60,000 nt of DNA from Cryptomeria japonica (Eukaryota > Streptophyta > Pinopsida > Cupressales > Cupressaceae), in contig NC_081414.1 of assembly GCF_030272615.1 (NCBI RefSeq), positions 824,431,396 through 824,491,395 on the forward strand, given 5' to 3'. The translations under genes were made by a program, and so were the position numbers. Of the stretch, positions 43,298-55,302 are shown piece after piece (position 1 is the stretch's first letter; every line of letters starts with the position of its first letter). The notes below the pieces were generated by a model. That model searched no databases, was not told the origin of the DNA, and saw only the letters and a list, made by a program, of their open reading frames with translations.

Positions 43298-44480
43298 TTA
43301 TGTCAAATACAGTAAACCTCCTATCATAGACTTGTACCTAGTCAGATTAACAGGTGTTGATTCATCCTTCAATGATAATTTATCAGTTGTAGTCATAGGT
43401 GTGCTTCCCAGTTTAGAGTTTTCCATTGCAAATTTCTTTAGTAATTCCTTCAAGTACTTAGATTGACATAAGAATATACCTTTATCAGACTGTGAAATCT
43501 GCAATCCTAAAAAGAATTTTATCTCCCCAATCATAGACATTTCAAATTCTTCCTGCATCTTATTAGAAAAATCTTTACACAACTCATCTTCTCCTCCAAA
43601 GATTATATCATCAACAAAAACTTCTATAACCAAGATGTCATCATTAGTCACATTGTAATATAGATTGCTATCAGCATTACCTTTAGTGTAAACAATCTTC
43701 AAAAGATATTTGTCCAATCTAACATATCAATCTCTAGGAGCTTGCTTTAGTCCATACAAAGCTTTCCTTAACCTACAAACCATATCTTTGTCATTTGTCA
43801 ATGAAAATCCATCAGGTTGCTCAATGTAAACTTCTTCTTCAAGATCAACATTCAGAAATGCACATTTGACATCCATTTGATATACTTTATAGCTCTTGTG
43901 TGCTACAAAAGCCAAGATTAATCTGACTGCCTCAATTCTAGCTACCGGTGCAAAGGTTTCATTATAATCAACTCCTTCTTTCTGTGAATATCCCTTACAC
44001 ACTAATCTTTCTTTGTTTTTGTTTACCTTACCATCTTCATTGAGTTTATTTTTGAATACCCATTTAGTTCAAATTACATTTTTGTTTTTAGGCCGGGGAA
44101 CCAATGTCCATGTGTTATTCTTTTCAATGTGTTCCAATTCATCTTCCATAGCTTTAATCCAATGTTTATCTTCACATGCCTCATTAACTGATGTTGGTTC
44201 AATTTGAGAAATAAGACATACCTCTTCATTTGTCAGTCTTCCTCTAGTCATAACACCTTGATACTTGTTCCCAATTATCTAATCTTCAAAGTGGTTCAAT
44301 CTTACATACTGGGGTGTTTTTACTTGTTGTTGTTCCTCTGTCACTGTTGAATTTTCAGATGATGTCGGTGTGAGTGGATCAACATTTTGCACCGGTGTAC
44401 TCATTGTAGGTTCATTTGATATTATCTCTATTGCTGGTTCAGAGTCCATGTACCTTAAATTTCCTCTAAACTATTCATCA
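43298..44480 (-). pseudogene. C reverse transcriptase
   Basis: Covered by ORFs 44069-44251, 43727-44002 and 43298-43717 in one frame, split by stops at about 44068 and 43726. Motifs: [55 protein letters not shown] with the first Asp, [12 protein letters not shown] and [15 protein letters not shown] with the FVDD pair. The NV in place of NG after AFLN is unusual. An acidic and Ser/Thr-rich linker (44260-44480) separates it from integrase. Confidence 0.85.
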
Positions 44481-44509
44481 ATCTTCACATTTGCACTCTC
44501 AACAATTTT

Positions 44510-45437
44510 CTACAATCTCTTATTAAAACATCTATATGCCTTGCTCTTAGATGAATAGCCAAGAAATATTCCTTCATCACTTCTAGGATCAAATTTATCA
44601 ATATACTCATCTCTTCTAATATAGCATTTACTTCTAAATATTCTGAAATATTTAAGAGTAGAATTATTACCAAACCATAGTTCATGAGGGGTCTTACCGG
44701 TTTTACCTTTGATGTGAACTCCGTTGAATGTGTAGAATGCTATATTCACTACTTCTCTCCAATATACATGAGGTAGATTTGCTTTTGATATCATGCTTCT
44801 AGTTGCATCCAAAATAGTTTTGTTCTTTCTTTCCACAACTCCATTTTGATGGGGTGTTCGAGGTGCTGATAACTGTCTTCTGATTCCATTCACTTTACAG
44901 AATGTATTAAATTCCTTAGATGTGAATTCACCTCCTTGATCTGATCTCAAACATTTGATTTTCTTACCGGTTTCATTCTCTACATCACCTTGAATAATTT
45001 GAATTTCCCAAAAGCTTTTGATTTCTTCCCGAGAAAGTAACCCAACACATTTTAGAATAGTCATCAATGATTAGCATAAAATATCTATCTCCTTGTAAAC
45101 TTCTAGTTCTTGCTGGACCACATAAACCAGTATGAATTAAGTCAAGAACATTATTGGATTTTTCTGAAATACTCTTAAAAGATGCTCTGACTTGTTTTGC
45201 TAATTGACATTCCTTACATACCGGATTGTGAGGTTTAACAATCTTAGGTAAGTCTCTTACTGCCTTAGTTGTATTGATTTTTACAATGCAATCAAAATTT
45301 ACATGACAAAGTCTCTTATGCCATAACCAACTTTCATCAATATGTGCAATCAAGCATGCCTTCTCATATTTATTCAAATGAAAGATATTACCTCTAGTCT
45401 GATTACCGGTTGCAATTTCCAAACCAGTTTTGTTCAT
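44510..45437 (-). pseudogene. C integrase
   Basis: ORF 44985-45437 carries the zinc region (LWHKRLCHVNFD, VCKECQLAKQ) and the beginning of the core. Here LIHTGLCGP has Gly where the first catalytic Asp of integrase belongs (A: LVHADLCGP, E: LVHTDLCGP). A frameshift near 45010-45060 leads into ORF 44510-45067 with SDQGGEFTSKEF (second Asp), HQNGVVERKNKTI (Glu), WREVVNIAFYTFN and DEGIFLGYSS. The single Asp-to-Gly change alone would abolish strand transfer. Confidence 0.83.
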
Positions 45438-45734
45438 GATTTTGCATTTACCATTCTTGAATTGTAACTAAAATCCTTTTTCAACTAATTGACCAACACT
45501 CAAAAGATTATGTTTCAAACCTTCAACATAGTAAACATTATCAGTATTGTGCTTACCACCAAAAGATATAGTGCCTTTTCCTTTGATCAAACAAGCCTTA
45601 TCATCTCCAAATCTCACTAGACCTCCATTGTATTCCTGAAAGTTTAAGAATTTACTTTTATCACCAGTCATATGATGTGAACATCCAGAATCAATTATCC
45701 ATTCATCCTTATCTTCAATTTTAGCTGCCAGAGC
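45438..45734 (-). pseudogene. C protease
   Basis: Minus-strand frame with WIIDSGCSHHMTG across 45672-45710 (normal D-S-G active site), then GGLVRFGDDKACLIKGKG and YYVEGLKHNLLSVGQLVEKGF ending at a stop at 45468. The Gag ORF lies immediately upstream after a stop at 45735. Confidence 0.75.
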
Positions 45735-46826
45735 CTACTCTACTGGCTGAACAATAGGTGTCATTTGATCTTCTATTATAGCAACAAAAGCCCATCCATT
45801 GTCTGTCGATTCCTCATCAAAATCATCAGTAACTCCTTCATCAGCATAGTAACAAGATTTGTCTCTATTCTTCTTAAATCTGTATCTCTGATATTCAGGG
45901 TTAGGCTTATATGTTCTTTTAGCTTCTTCTTTCAATCTTGCATGTCTATCAGGACACCTAGATGCCATATGACCAACTTTATTGTAGTTAAAACATTTAA
46001 AGGGTGCTTTACCTTCATACTTACTTCCAACTGGACCTTTAGGCATTTTTCTTGCAAATAGTGCTCCAAGTTCTTCCAGTTCTTCATTCTCCTTCCTACT
46101 TTCTTCAAGTTCTCTTGCATAAAAGGATTTCCAATTAGATTTATCAAATGATGATGATGATGTTGCAGATGATGTTGATGCCTTGAAAGCTAAATCTGTC
46201 TTTATCGTAACAATAGGACCAAATTCCTCAAGTTCAAAAGCTGAAAGTTTTCCAACCAAAGTGTCTCTAGATACTGATGTATTAGGCATTGTTCTCAATT
46301 CATTTATAGCAGTAACTTTCATTTTATATTTTGGTGGCAATGCTCTTAAAACATTAGAAACAATTTCATCTTCACTTAAGGTTCCTCCACAACATTGTAT
46401 ACCCAAAACAATTTCATTTACTCTTTCCATAAAAGCATAAATCCTTTCATCTTCTTCCATTTTCAGATTTTCATACCTGATCCGGAAGCACTCAAGTTTT
46501 GCAATTTTGACAGTGGAATCTTCTTCATTCAATGTTTCCAATTTGTCCCAAATAGCTTTAGTGGTAGATCTATCTGATAATCCCATGATTTGTTGATCTA
46601 ACAATGTGCTCAAAAGTACTTCTCTTGCTTTGCAATCATTTTCCTCATCTTTAGCCAAGGTTGGTGGATTAGGTTGACCTTGAGTAGGAGAAACATAACC
46701 ATTCTTTGTAACATCCCATATGTCCTTTCCAATGCAATTCAAATGTATCTCCATCCTGATCTTCCATATGCCATAGTTAGTTCCATCAAGTTTCGGATTG
46801 TCCTTCCTGAAATAGTTAGAAGCCAT
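45735..46826 (-). pseudogene. C gag
   Basis: Longest uninterrupted copia ORF in the window, 363 codons from the ATG at 46826. Capsid-like region about residues 1-220 (NYGIWKIRMEIHL, AKLECFRIRYENLKMEEDE, VLRALPPKYKMKV). Zinc knuckle near residue 280: CFNYNKVGHMASRC, in which the second Cys is Tyr, so the CCHC site is broken. The C-terminus is acidic (DEGVTDDFDEES). Start chosen because it is the first ATG after the primer site and begins with the typical Gag N-terminus. Confidence 0.85.
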
Positions 46827-46869
46827 AGGATCTCCTCAAGCTGTCAAACTTTTGTGAAAAGAGGACTAA

Positions 46870-46881
46870 GCTTTGATACCA
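46870..46881 (-). other. C primer-binding site variant
   Basis: TGGTATCAAAGC on the minus strand, an initiator-Met tRNA site with one change (A for G) from the sites of A, B and E. It lies two bases from the LTR end. Confidence 0.88.
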
Positions 46882-46883
46882 AT

Positions 46884-47941
46884 TGTTAGGTCCCGGAGAC
46901 AACTGAGAGGGGGAGTGAATCAGTTGTCTAAATTCAAACCAAAACTAACTTAACCAAAACTTAATGCTTAATACCGGTAAACCAAACTTTATGCCGGTAG
47001 ACAGTTTTATCAGTTAATTACAGTACTGGTAAAGCTTAATGCATGAAATAGAGAGACAATAACATCCACAACACATAACACAGATATTTGTAGGTGGAAA
47101 CCCTGTAAGGGGAAAAACCATGGTGAGAAACCTTACCCACAATCAGATGATACTATTGCAGATAGTATGTGTGTGCAATATGGAGTCTGCACATGCAGAA
47201 AGGCCAGCTGCCTAGAGCTCACTGCTCAATCAAAAAATGGGAGTCACACTCACTACAATTGGATGGTTAAATCCAATGATAATGTACTACTCAAGATAGC
47301 ATCTTCATATGTTGGATTCAGTACCGGTTAAGCTTTGATATGCCTTCTTCAAACCTTCCTTCAATCTTGAATGATGTCTACATGTATAGCTCTGCTTATA
47401 TTTGCATATACCTTATTACAATCCTTTTCCCAATCCTATATCAATCTCACAAATGAGATCTTACATTTATACCATAACCTAAGACCAAATGAGTAGGTCG
47501 ATTCACTAAGAGATATTACAATAAAATTAATTATAAATGAATTAACATCCGATGCATCATGTCAACTCAATGCATTTACAATAATAACAAATCATCTTCA
47601 TGACATGTCGTGCTGATATGGAATAGATAAGCTTATCGGTGCATAACCTGGACCTATTTGTTGGTAACAGCAAATATGCAAACCCGATTAAACTAATGAA
47701 CAAATTACCAAAACAAAGTGTCCAAATAATATCTTTGACATAACCAAGTAATCTCCAAGTCATTCCAAGTGCCAGTGAACAATATAACCTGTCGGTGAAC
47801 CAAATACCGGTGACTGTGCATAAGTCACTGAACATGCCAGTGAACATAATCAAGAATCTCAACTGTTGATAAATGTTGACAGGTGTTGACAAGTGTTGAC
47901 ATCAATGACAAAACCATACCAACATATCCAAAATACCAATA
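46884..47941 (-). repeat. C 5' LTR (right copy)
   Basis: 1058 bp, collinear with 41260-42299, with the same hairpin motif (47092-47130) and TATA (about 47463-47470). The right end is CCAATA, a CA-to-TA change at the terminal dinucleotide. It has an extra GTGAACAATATAACCTGTCG-type segment near 47770-47800. Confidence 0.92.
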
Positions 47942-49395
47942 GCTATTTGTTTCTTAAGACCATTACATTAGGGAAAGATAGGAATTACATAGATTTAAAC
48001 CGAAAAGGTCTGAATGATGATCTAATTCAAGAGGGCCAAGAATATACCCCCTTTTTCCCTTGAGTTGAATTGATTTATTGAATTTTCTAAAATTAGGGTA
48101 AATATGTTGGAATTGATGTAAAAATGCATAAACAATAACCTACAGTTGTCGAATCAAGCCACGAACTTGGATCTAAGGATTATAAGAGGATTCAGACCTA
48201 TTCTAAAAAGGAGCTCCTAATTTGTTGGGATTGGTGTGATAGTTGCTCTAGTTCTCCAAAAAATTTGTATTCCAATGGGTGATCGATTCGTCTCTATAAA
48301 TAAAGCTTATCCTAAATATTACAGCTTTGTACCTATTCCTACCCACACTAAGGAAGGCAAAAGGTTGGGAATAGGGGTTTGCCTTAGGTCAAACCCAGAT
48401 TTTGGAATTAACCTTGAAATAGAAAATGAATCTGATTGAATTGCAGCAATGAAAAAAATTTCCTTTTGATGGAGATACTGAGTAATGACTAAAAATATAA
48501 ATGATATACCTCCTTGTGAAGTTTTGTTTGTCTCCACACGGAATTAGGGTTTCATGAAGTTTTAAATAACCTATAACATGAATGTCAACTCCAATACTTG
48601 AATCTTGACTTTATCTCTTCTCTAATGCTTGAATGAAGGCTGATTTTTTGCTTGCTTGAACTTGAATGGTTGATTGCTTGATATCGAATTGAATTTCATT
48701 TGTGTGTCTTGTCAAATGAGAGGGGCAGACCTCCTTTTATAATTTCCCATTGAAAAATAAATTGATTTTTCAACATGAGCCGACACAAAGCTAGATTTAC
48801 TACTCATATTTTGTAACCATTAAGAGGTCGAACTTTAGGCCCTAATTGGGAGGACTAGGGCATGGCACCCTAGTCTTGAGAGGAGACTAAGGTGTGGCAC
48901 CCTAACCCTACCCAATTAGTGGTGCAGTCATCGGTTAGGAGGGACCCCAAAGAGATCAATTTGGACCAGGCAACAAGAGTAAATACAACGAAAACAAGAG
49001 GCTATGATGGAGGCAATGCAAAATTGAATGAATTAGATCATGAAAACTGATTATAGATGACCAACATCATTTGGTTCACAAGATTCAACTCACTAGCCTG
49101 CTACATATATGCTTGGTTACAAAATTGGTCAACTCTGGACCTCTATATCTTAAGATTTATCTTCTATGTTCTATCTAACTTATTTATGATGCTTGATTAC
49201 ATTGATTTATATGATCCAAGGAGATTCATATAGTCAAAATGGATCAAATTCCAAAGAACAAGATCAAACATGTTAAACCAACAGGTCGACCTCCGCCAAA
49301 AAGATTCCTTCGAAAAATCCAAAGGATGAAGTGAGGATCAAAGGGAAGTTCATCCACATGCCAATGAACATTGAAATCAATGAACTAGGCTCCAC
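47942..49395 (-). repeat. G2 3' LTR, fragment 2
   Basis: Middle part of the LTR between insertions C and E. GGTTTGCCTTAGGTCAAACCC-GATTTTGGAATTAACC (48378-48420) aligns with S1 at 36578 and G1 at 22497. A minus-strand TATA (TTATAAAAG, 48734-48742) is in the equivalent position. The repeated GGCACCCTA segments (48865-48905) correspond to S1's GC-rich part. No gene; ORFs here are short and unsupported. Confidence 0.75.
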
Positions 49396-50816
49396 TGATG
49401 GTATGATTAAAGAATAAGAATCCAGTCAACTACTGAGAGGGGGGGTGAATCAGTAAATAGAAAAACTAATACTAACTTTACCAATCTCAAAATCAATCTC
49501 TCAAAGTAAACTTAGAACTATCAATGTAATATCACTGTCAAGATAAAAACTCATAAGATAAACTGGTTGATTGTTACAACAAATTAACAGTAAACAACTT
49601 CAAACTCATAAACATCCAAATGATTTTTCATATGTCAACAAAATTCATTTCTCAATGCTCTTAGTTATCATGACTTATCAAACTAGTTAAGTAAATCAAC
49701 CATAAGAACATAACCACAAAAACATTCACCACTTGACACAAATATTTTTGACGTGGAAACCCAAATGGGAAAAACCATGGTGAGATGAGACTCACAAGAT
49801 AACTATCTGAACTCTTCTGAATTTCGCCCTGTTAGGAGCCTAGCCTGTTAAAGCTTTACAAAATTCTTGTTAAGAACAGATCCTGTTAGGGACCACCCGG
49901 TTAAGGGATTGACTACAATGCCTTGCTAGAAGCAATACCCTATAAGGAGTAACCTCGGTAGAGGATTTGAAATCCAAGCTAATGAATCACCTAGTTAGAG
50001 GATTTGAATAGCACCAAGCTTGTTAGAGCTTACCCGGTTAGGGGATTTCAATTATGTTGTAATTGTTAGAAAACAACAGGCGTTTGCTAATCTGTTTGAA
50101 TAGCACTACACTTGCTTGATCAGATCCTTTTCATGCTCCTATCTGCCTTTACTCAAACTGCAGATACATCATCTAGTTTGGCAACCACACACTCAACTAA
50201 AACTTTGCCAACTTTGAAACTAAACAACTCATCGACCTTATAAACAAATCAATTAGATCGGTAACACAACAAAAAACCTAATTCTCATAGAGATTACAAA
50301 CAAGTCGGTTCAAGTATGACCGTTGGATTACATAGCAATCTATGTACATCAATCGAGAAAACCCCGATCACTCCTTGATCACTGCTTCATCGATCTTAGT
50401 AACTCATCACACACTTTGCATTATATGCAGTATACTTGCTCATTCCCTAGACAAAAAGCATTACATCAATGCTCCAAAATCACTTGAATTTTTCTTCATA
50501 CAATAATCATACGTGTCATAATCATTACCGCTCATCATCAAATCATAAACCAATATAACCAATTCACCAAACTTAATTAATTAGGGTTTATCAAATCAAC
50601 AGGTAGGGTTTACTAGTTACCTATTCAACTCTCCAATATATATAGCGATACCGGTTCACTCCACAAAATCTTCCTATCGGTTATAGTTTCCTTCACTAGA
50701 TCATCTTATCGGTTACAAAACAATATTACAACAATATCAACAATATCATTACTAGTTAATTGAAATCAGTGACAACATAACATATCATTAATGCAATCTT
50801 CATGCAAATGCAAACA
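49396..50816 (-). repeat. E 3' LTR (left copy)
   Basis: 1421 bp. It has the CTACTGAGAGGGGGGGTGAATCAG block at 49433-49456, the GACGTGGAAACCC-AAAAACCATGG motif at 49748-49790, a TTAACCGG-type array at 49825-50050 and a TATATATAG TATA candidate (50636-50645, reading leftwards). Confidence 0.92.
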
Positions 50817-50818
50817 AT

Positions 50819-50828
50819 CTCCCCCTTT
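50819..50828 (-). other. E polypurine tract
   Basis: AAAGGGGGAG on the minus strand, next to the 3' LTR. A second tract (minus-strand CAAAGGGGGAGAAG) is at 50973-50985. Arms AATGCCAA and TTTGCATT flank it with one mismatch; in the other LTR copy the arm is closer to consensus (TTGGCATT). Confidence 0.82.
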
Positions 50829-51169
50829 GGCATTGATGGCAATACAAATATCAATACCATTGATTTTTGTTGTGATTGTGAATAAGAATCCAGGTTTACA
50901 TTACCAAGTATTCACCATGCTCTCCATGTCTTCAACTTGTCACTGGTTCTTCTCCCCATAATCACATAATTCTTCTCCCCCTTTGACAGTAATGCCAAAT
51001 TGAAAGTAAAACATGTAATGTCAAATTTCACTGTGCAACATCAACAACCTGCAACTTGATGCTCCCCCTATGGAATAACTCCACTTCTACACCAATCCTT
51101 CTATAAAAATCTACAAGTAGCTCTAGGATTGATGTAATCTACATCATGCTTAACTGACCTCATGAAGGG

Positions 51170-52137
51170 GTACAACCCCTAGCTGACTTCTAAGATACTC
51201 AAAAGTAATCTTAGGCAAAGGTTTAGTAAAGATATCTGCAAGTTGCTCCTTGGTAGAAACATGCTCCAAGATCACATCTTTACTCTGCACTTTTTCCCTT
51301 AAGAAATGATACTTCAATTCAATATGCTTGGTTCATGCGTGCAAAACAGGGTTCTTGGTAATATTTATGGCACTTGTATTATCACATAAAATCTTAATAG
51401 GTTTTGAAATCTGCATCTTAAAACCTTTCAAAATATGCCTCATCGAAATAGCCTGAGTACAATTCATGTAAGCTGCAACATACTCAGCTTCAATAGTAGA
51501 TTTTGATGTACAACTCTCCTTCTTACTACTCCATCAAACAAGTCTTCCTCCAAGAAAAAATGCTCCACCGGTTGTGCTTTTCTGGTCATCAACATTTCCT
51601 ACCCAATTTGCATCTGTGTACACCTTCGAGTCAAAATTTCCTCCATATGGATACCATAATCCATAGTCAATAGTACCTTTCAAGTATCTAAAAATCCTCT
51701 TGGTTGCTATCAGATGTGTTTCCTTAGGATTGTTTTGGAATCTAACAACTATACCAACTACATGAGCTATATCTGGTCTGTTGTGAACAGCATAGTGTAA
51801 TTTTCCAATCATTGACCTGTATTCCTTCTCATCAATAGATGTGGATTCATCTTCCTTAAACAACTTACAACTTGTAACCATTGGTGTCCTATTTGGTTTA
51901 CAGTCACTCATTCCAAATGTCTTCAAGACTGCTTTCACATACTTAGACTGTGTGATGAAAATACCATTCTTCATTTGTTGTATTTGCAAGTCTATGAAAA
52001 AATTTATTTCTCCCACTAAAGACATTTCAAACTCATTTTTTATTTCATCTGCAAAACTATTGCTCATGTCATCATTACCTCCAAATATGATATCATCTAC
52101 AAATACTTTGCTGACCAGTATTCTCCTTCAGATTTGA
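51170..52137 (-). pseudogene. E RT C-terminus and RNase H
   Basis: ORF 51534-52067 contains the end of RT (FADEIKNEFEMSLVGEINFF), the connection region and the RNase H start YTDANWVGNVDDQKST. A stop near 51532 is followed in the same frame by SSKKESCTSKST, EAEYVAAYMNC, LCDNTSAINITKNPV and DIFTKPLPKITFEYL, ending about 51175. The FVDD motif lies in the broken stretch at 52075-52110. Motifs for all RNase H catalytic residues are recognisable. Confidence 0.8.
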
Positions 52138-52985
52138 GATGTATGTTGCTATCATAACTAGTTCTCAGAAAGCCTATCTTCATCAGATGTGTATGAAGCC
52201 TTTCATACCATGCTCTTGGTGCCTACTTTAATCCATATAAAGCCTTATGCAATCTACATACCATGTCTTTCTCATCAGTCAAAGCATAACCATTTCTTCT
52301 TCTAGTGTCCCATTTAAAAATGTTGACTTAACATCCATTTGGTATACCTTGAATTTCTTATGAGCTGCAAATGCAAGTAAATTTCTAACACCTTCCAGTT
52401 TTGCCACTAGTGCAAAAGTCTCACCATAATCTTCTCCTTCCTCTTGTGCATAACCTTTGCAAACCAACCTAGCTTTGTTGTGAGCTACAACACCATCTTC
52501 ATTCAACTTGTTCCTGAATACCCACTTAGTACCTATCACATTTTTATTTACCGATCGATGTACTAGGGTCCAAGTGTTGTTTTTCTCAATTTGATCTAGT
52601 TCCTCCTCCATAGATTTAACCCAATGATCATCACCAAATGCTTCCTTAGCATTTCTTGGTTCAATAGTGGAGATCATGCAGGAATTCTCTCTGATTCTTC
52701 TTCTGGTTAGTACTCCAGCATCCTTATCCCCAATAATCTGTTCAAGATTGTGATTCAGTCTCACATATCTTAGAATAACATGATCATTATCTTCAGGTTC
52801 AACTTCTTCATTCTCATTATCTTCTTCTGAATTTGTTTGTTTTGGTTGAACTAGTACATCAGTATTTGCTCTGTCGGTTTCAGATTTCACAGGTTCTCGT
52901 TCCAAAAACAAAATGCAAGGATCCTCATCCTTTTTCTTCAAACCAGTTTTCTCTGAGAGTTCAGGATATTCATCTAATCGAACAT
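52138..52985 (-). pseudogene. E reverse transcriptase
   Basis: ORF 52279-52941 begins in an acidic linker (KKKDEDPCILF, then EDNENEEVEPEDND) and has the RT motifs [36 protein letters not shown] and [19 protein letters not shown] frameshift near 52295 leads to the [15 protein letters not shown] block in another frame (52190-52260). The change from SAFLNG to STFLNG is small. Inactive because of the shift. Confidence 0.82.
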
Positions 52986-53004
52986 CAACACTCTCAATAA
53001 TTCT

Positions 53005-53840
53005 CTATGTCTGATTGTTAAAACACTTGTAGGCCTTACTCTTGGTGGAATAGCCAAGAAATATACCTTCATCACTTTTAGCTTCAAATTTGCTAATATA
53101 ATCACCTCTTTTAATAAAAGATTTGCTTCCAAATATCTTGAAATAACTAACATTAGGTGATTTTCCATACCAGTATTCATGAGTCTTGTCCTTACCTCTT
53201 TTTACCAGAATCGGGTTCATAGTGTAGACAGTTGTGCTAACAATTTCTCTACAAAAAAAATTTGCAACACCTCATATCAACATCGTCCTAGTAGCTTCAA
53301 CAACTGACCAGTTGTTTCTCTTTGTGATACCATTCTGTTGTGGTGTCCTCGGTGTAGAAAGCTACCATTTGATATCATTTTATTCACAATACCTAGTGAA
53401 TTCCTCAAAAGTAAATTCACCACCTTGATCTGTCCTCAAACACTTTATCTTCTTACCACTCTCCTTCTCAACTAAGGCCCTGAATGCCTAGAACTTACCA
53501 AAAGCTTCAATCTTATCCTTCAAGAATGTGACCCACATCATCCTTGAGCAATCATTGGTGAAGATCATAAAATATCTATCACCTTGAATACTTTTTGTCC
53601 TTATTGGTCCACAAAGATCTGTATGAACCAAATCTAACAAATATTCTGCTGAAAAAGATTTGCTCTTGAAAGTTGAGGATGTCATATTTCCCAACTAACA
53701 TTCTTTACATAGAGCATTAATCAGTTTGTCCAACTGAGGCAAACCTCGCACTATTTTGGACTTACTTACTTTAACATTGTTATCAAAGTTTATATGAAAA
53801 AATATCCTATACCAAAGCCAACTATCATCTATCTTTGCAA
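53005..53840 (-). pseudogene. E integrase
   Basis: ORF 53488-53694 holds the core start (LVHTDLCGPIRTKS with the first Asp, GDRYFMIFTNDCSRMMW). The second Asp region (DQGGEFTFEEF) lies at about 53400-53440 and the Glu region near 53330. The latter is in a section with several indels. ORF 53005-53220 covers the C-terminal block (YFKIFGSKSFIKRGDYISKF, DEGIFLGYST). The zinc region upstream (53700-53840) has a stop and damaged Cys residues. Confidence 0.78.
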
Positions 53841-54300
53841 TTAGACAGTTGCTGACTTTAGAATTAAGGTGAAACAGGTTACTTTAGTTTGCTTCCTGGT
53901 TGCAATCAATTCACCTTTGCTACCATAGATTTTGCACATACTATTCTTAAACTCCAATGGGTATCCTCTGTCATTGATTTGTGCCACACTCAAAAGATTG
54001 AGCTTCAAACCTTTAACCCAGTAGACATCATCTGCACTTCTCTTTCCATTAAGAGAAATAATTCCCTTACCTTTAACCATGCAGGTTGAGTCATTACCAA
54101 ATCTTACAACTCCGCCATCAAATTCCTTCATAGAAATAAATTTGCTTCGATCACCGGTCATGTGATGTGAACAATCACTATCAATGATCCAATCATTAGA
54201 GTTATCCATCCTAGATACTAATGCCTTCTGATCAGATATCTCCTCTTTAATAGCTACAAACACAATATCTTCATTAGCAACACCATCAGATTCCTCATCA
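53841..54300 (-). pseudogene. E protease
   Basis: ORF 53841-54263 with the active site WIIDSDCSHHMTG, where D-S-D replaces D-S-G, then GGVVRFGNDSTCMVKGKG and YWVKGLKLNLLSVAQI. It leads into IYGSKGELIATRKQTK before a frame break. The Gly-to-Asp change in the catalytic triplet should inactivate it. Confidence 0.78.
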
Positions 54301-55241
54301 GTGATACCACCATCAACAACAATAAGACAATCTCTTTTGCCTTTACCCTTATACTTCTTGAATTTCTCTCATTTGTCCTCATTATCACCATTAGGACAAT
54401 TAGCAACTATGTGTCCAATCTTATTGCATGCAAAACATTTCAAAGGTAATTTACCTCTATATTTACCTATACCTCTAGGAAACCGCTTGGCCAACAATGC
54501 TTCAAGCTCAACTAAATTTTCTTCATCATCAACTTCTCTGCTGGATCTAGATTCATAATTGTGACTGACATCTCTACTTTTCCTCGTACATGGGTTAGAA
54601 ACAGAAGCTCTAAATGCAGACTCGAATTTATGTACACTACCATCATAACCATTTAATTCAAAAGCAGTAAGATTTCCAATGATGGAGTCAAGAGTTACCT
54701 TAGTTTTGTCAATGGACTTTAGCTCCTGAATGGCTGCAACTCAGATAGCATAGACCAGTAGCAGGGTTCTCAGTACCTTACTGATCACTGTGGCATCTTC
54801 CACTTTACCTCCTACACTCTTAATTGCACTGACTATCTCTTTTATCCTTTGACCATACTGCTGGATATTCTCACCTTCAGCCATCTGCATGTCATCAAAC
54901 TTTCCTCTTAGACTCTCTTCTTTAGCAATCTTAACATGTTCATCACCACTATAAATCTCTTCAAGTTTTTTCCATACCTCATATGCAGTCTCTAGACCAT
55001 GAACATCTATATATTTTGCATCAAACAAAGAACTGATAATGGCCTCTAATGCTTGATGATTTTCTTGTTGCTCTTTCTTCTGATCATCAATCAAAATCCC
55101 AGTAGGTGCAACATATTGAGTATCGACATGTTCCCAATATTGGCTTCCCAGACTCTTGATATAAATTTTCATTCTATCACTCCATATCCTATAGTTCTCT
55201 TTATTAAACTTCGGACCTTCCTTCTTCATCATGGTCTGCAA
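54301..55241 (-). pseudogene. E gag
   Basis: ORF 54741-55241 (166 codons, start MQTMMKKEGPKFNKENYRIW) covers the N-terminal capsid-like part to VLRTLLLVYAI; a stop follows and the frame continues to a zinc knuckle near 54400-54445 (KCFACNKIGHIVANCP), which looks intact. The start is set by the MMKKEGPKF block shared with A and B. An acidic stretch joins it to the protease. Confidence 0.82.
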
Positions 55242-55288
55242 GATCTTTACCTCAAGTTGTTAGGCTTAAACCTTAGAGGACCTGATAT

Positions 55289-55300
55289 GCTCTGATACCA
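55289..55300 (-). other. E primer-binding site (initiator Met tRNA)
   Basis: TGGTATCAGAGC on the minus strand, two bases from the 5' LTR at 55303. Confidence 0.92.
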
Positions 55301-55302
55301 AT

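Larger units (their letters stand above)
41260..47941 (-). mobile_element. C: Ty1/copia element in G2 LTR
   Basis: Complete minus-strand copia element of 6682 bp with a perfect duplication GCTAT (41255-41259 and 47942-47946). The left end is TGTTAGG; the right end is mutated, CCAATA in place of CCAACA. LTRs are about 1.04-1.06 kb, shorter than in A, B and E. Gag begins MASNYFRKDNPKLDG, unlike the MM[KR]xEGPKF of A, B and E, so this is a separate family. The polyprotein has stops, a frameshift in integrase and a lost catalytic residue. Confidence 0.94.
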
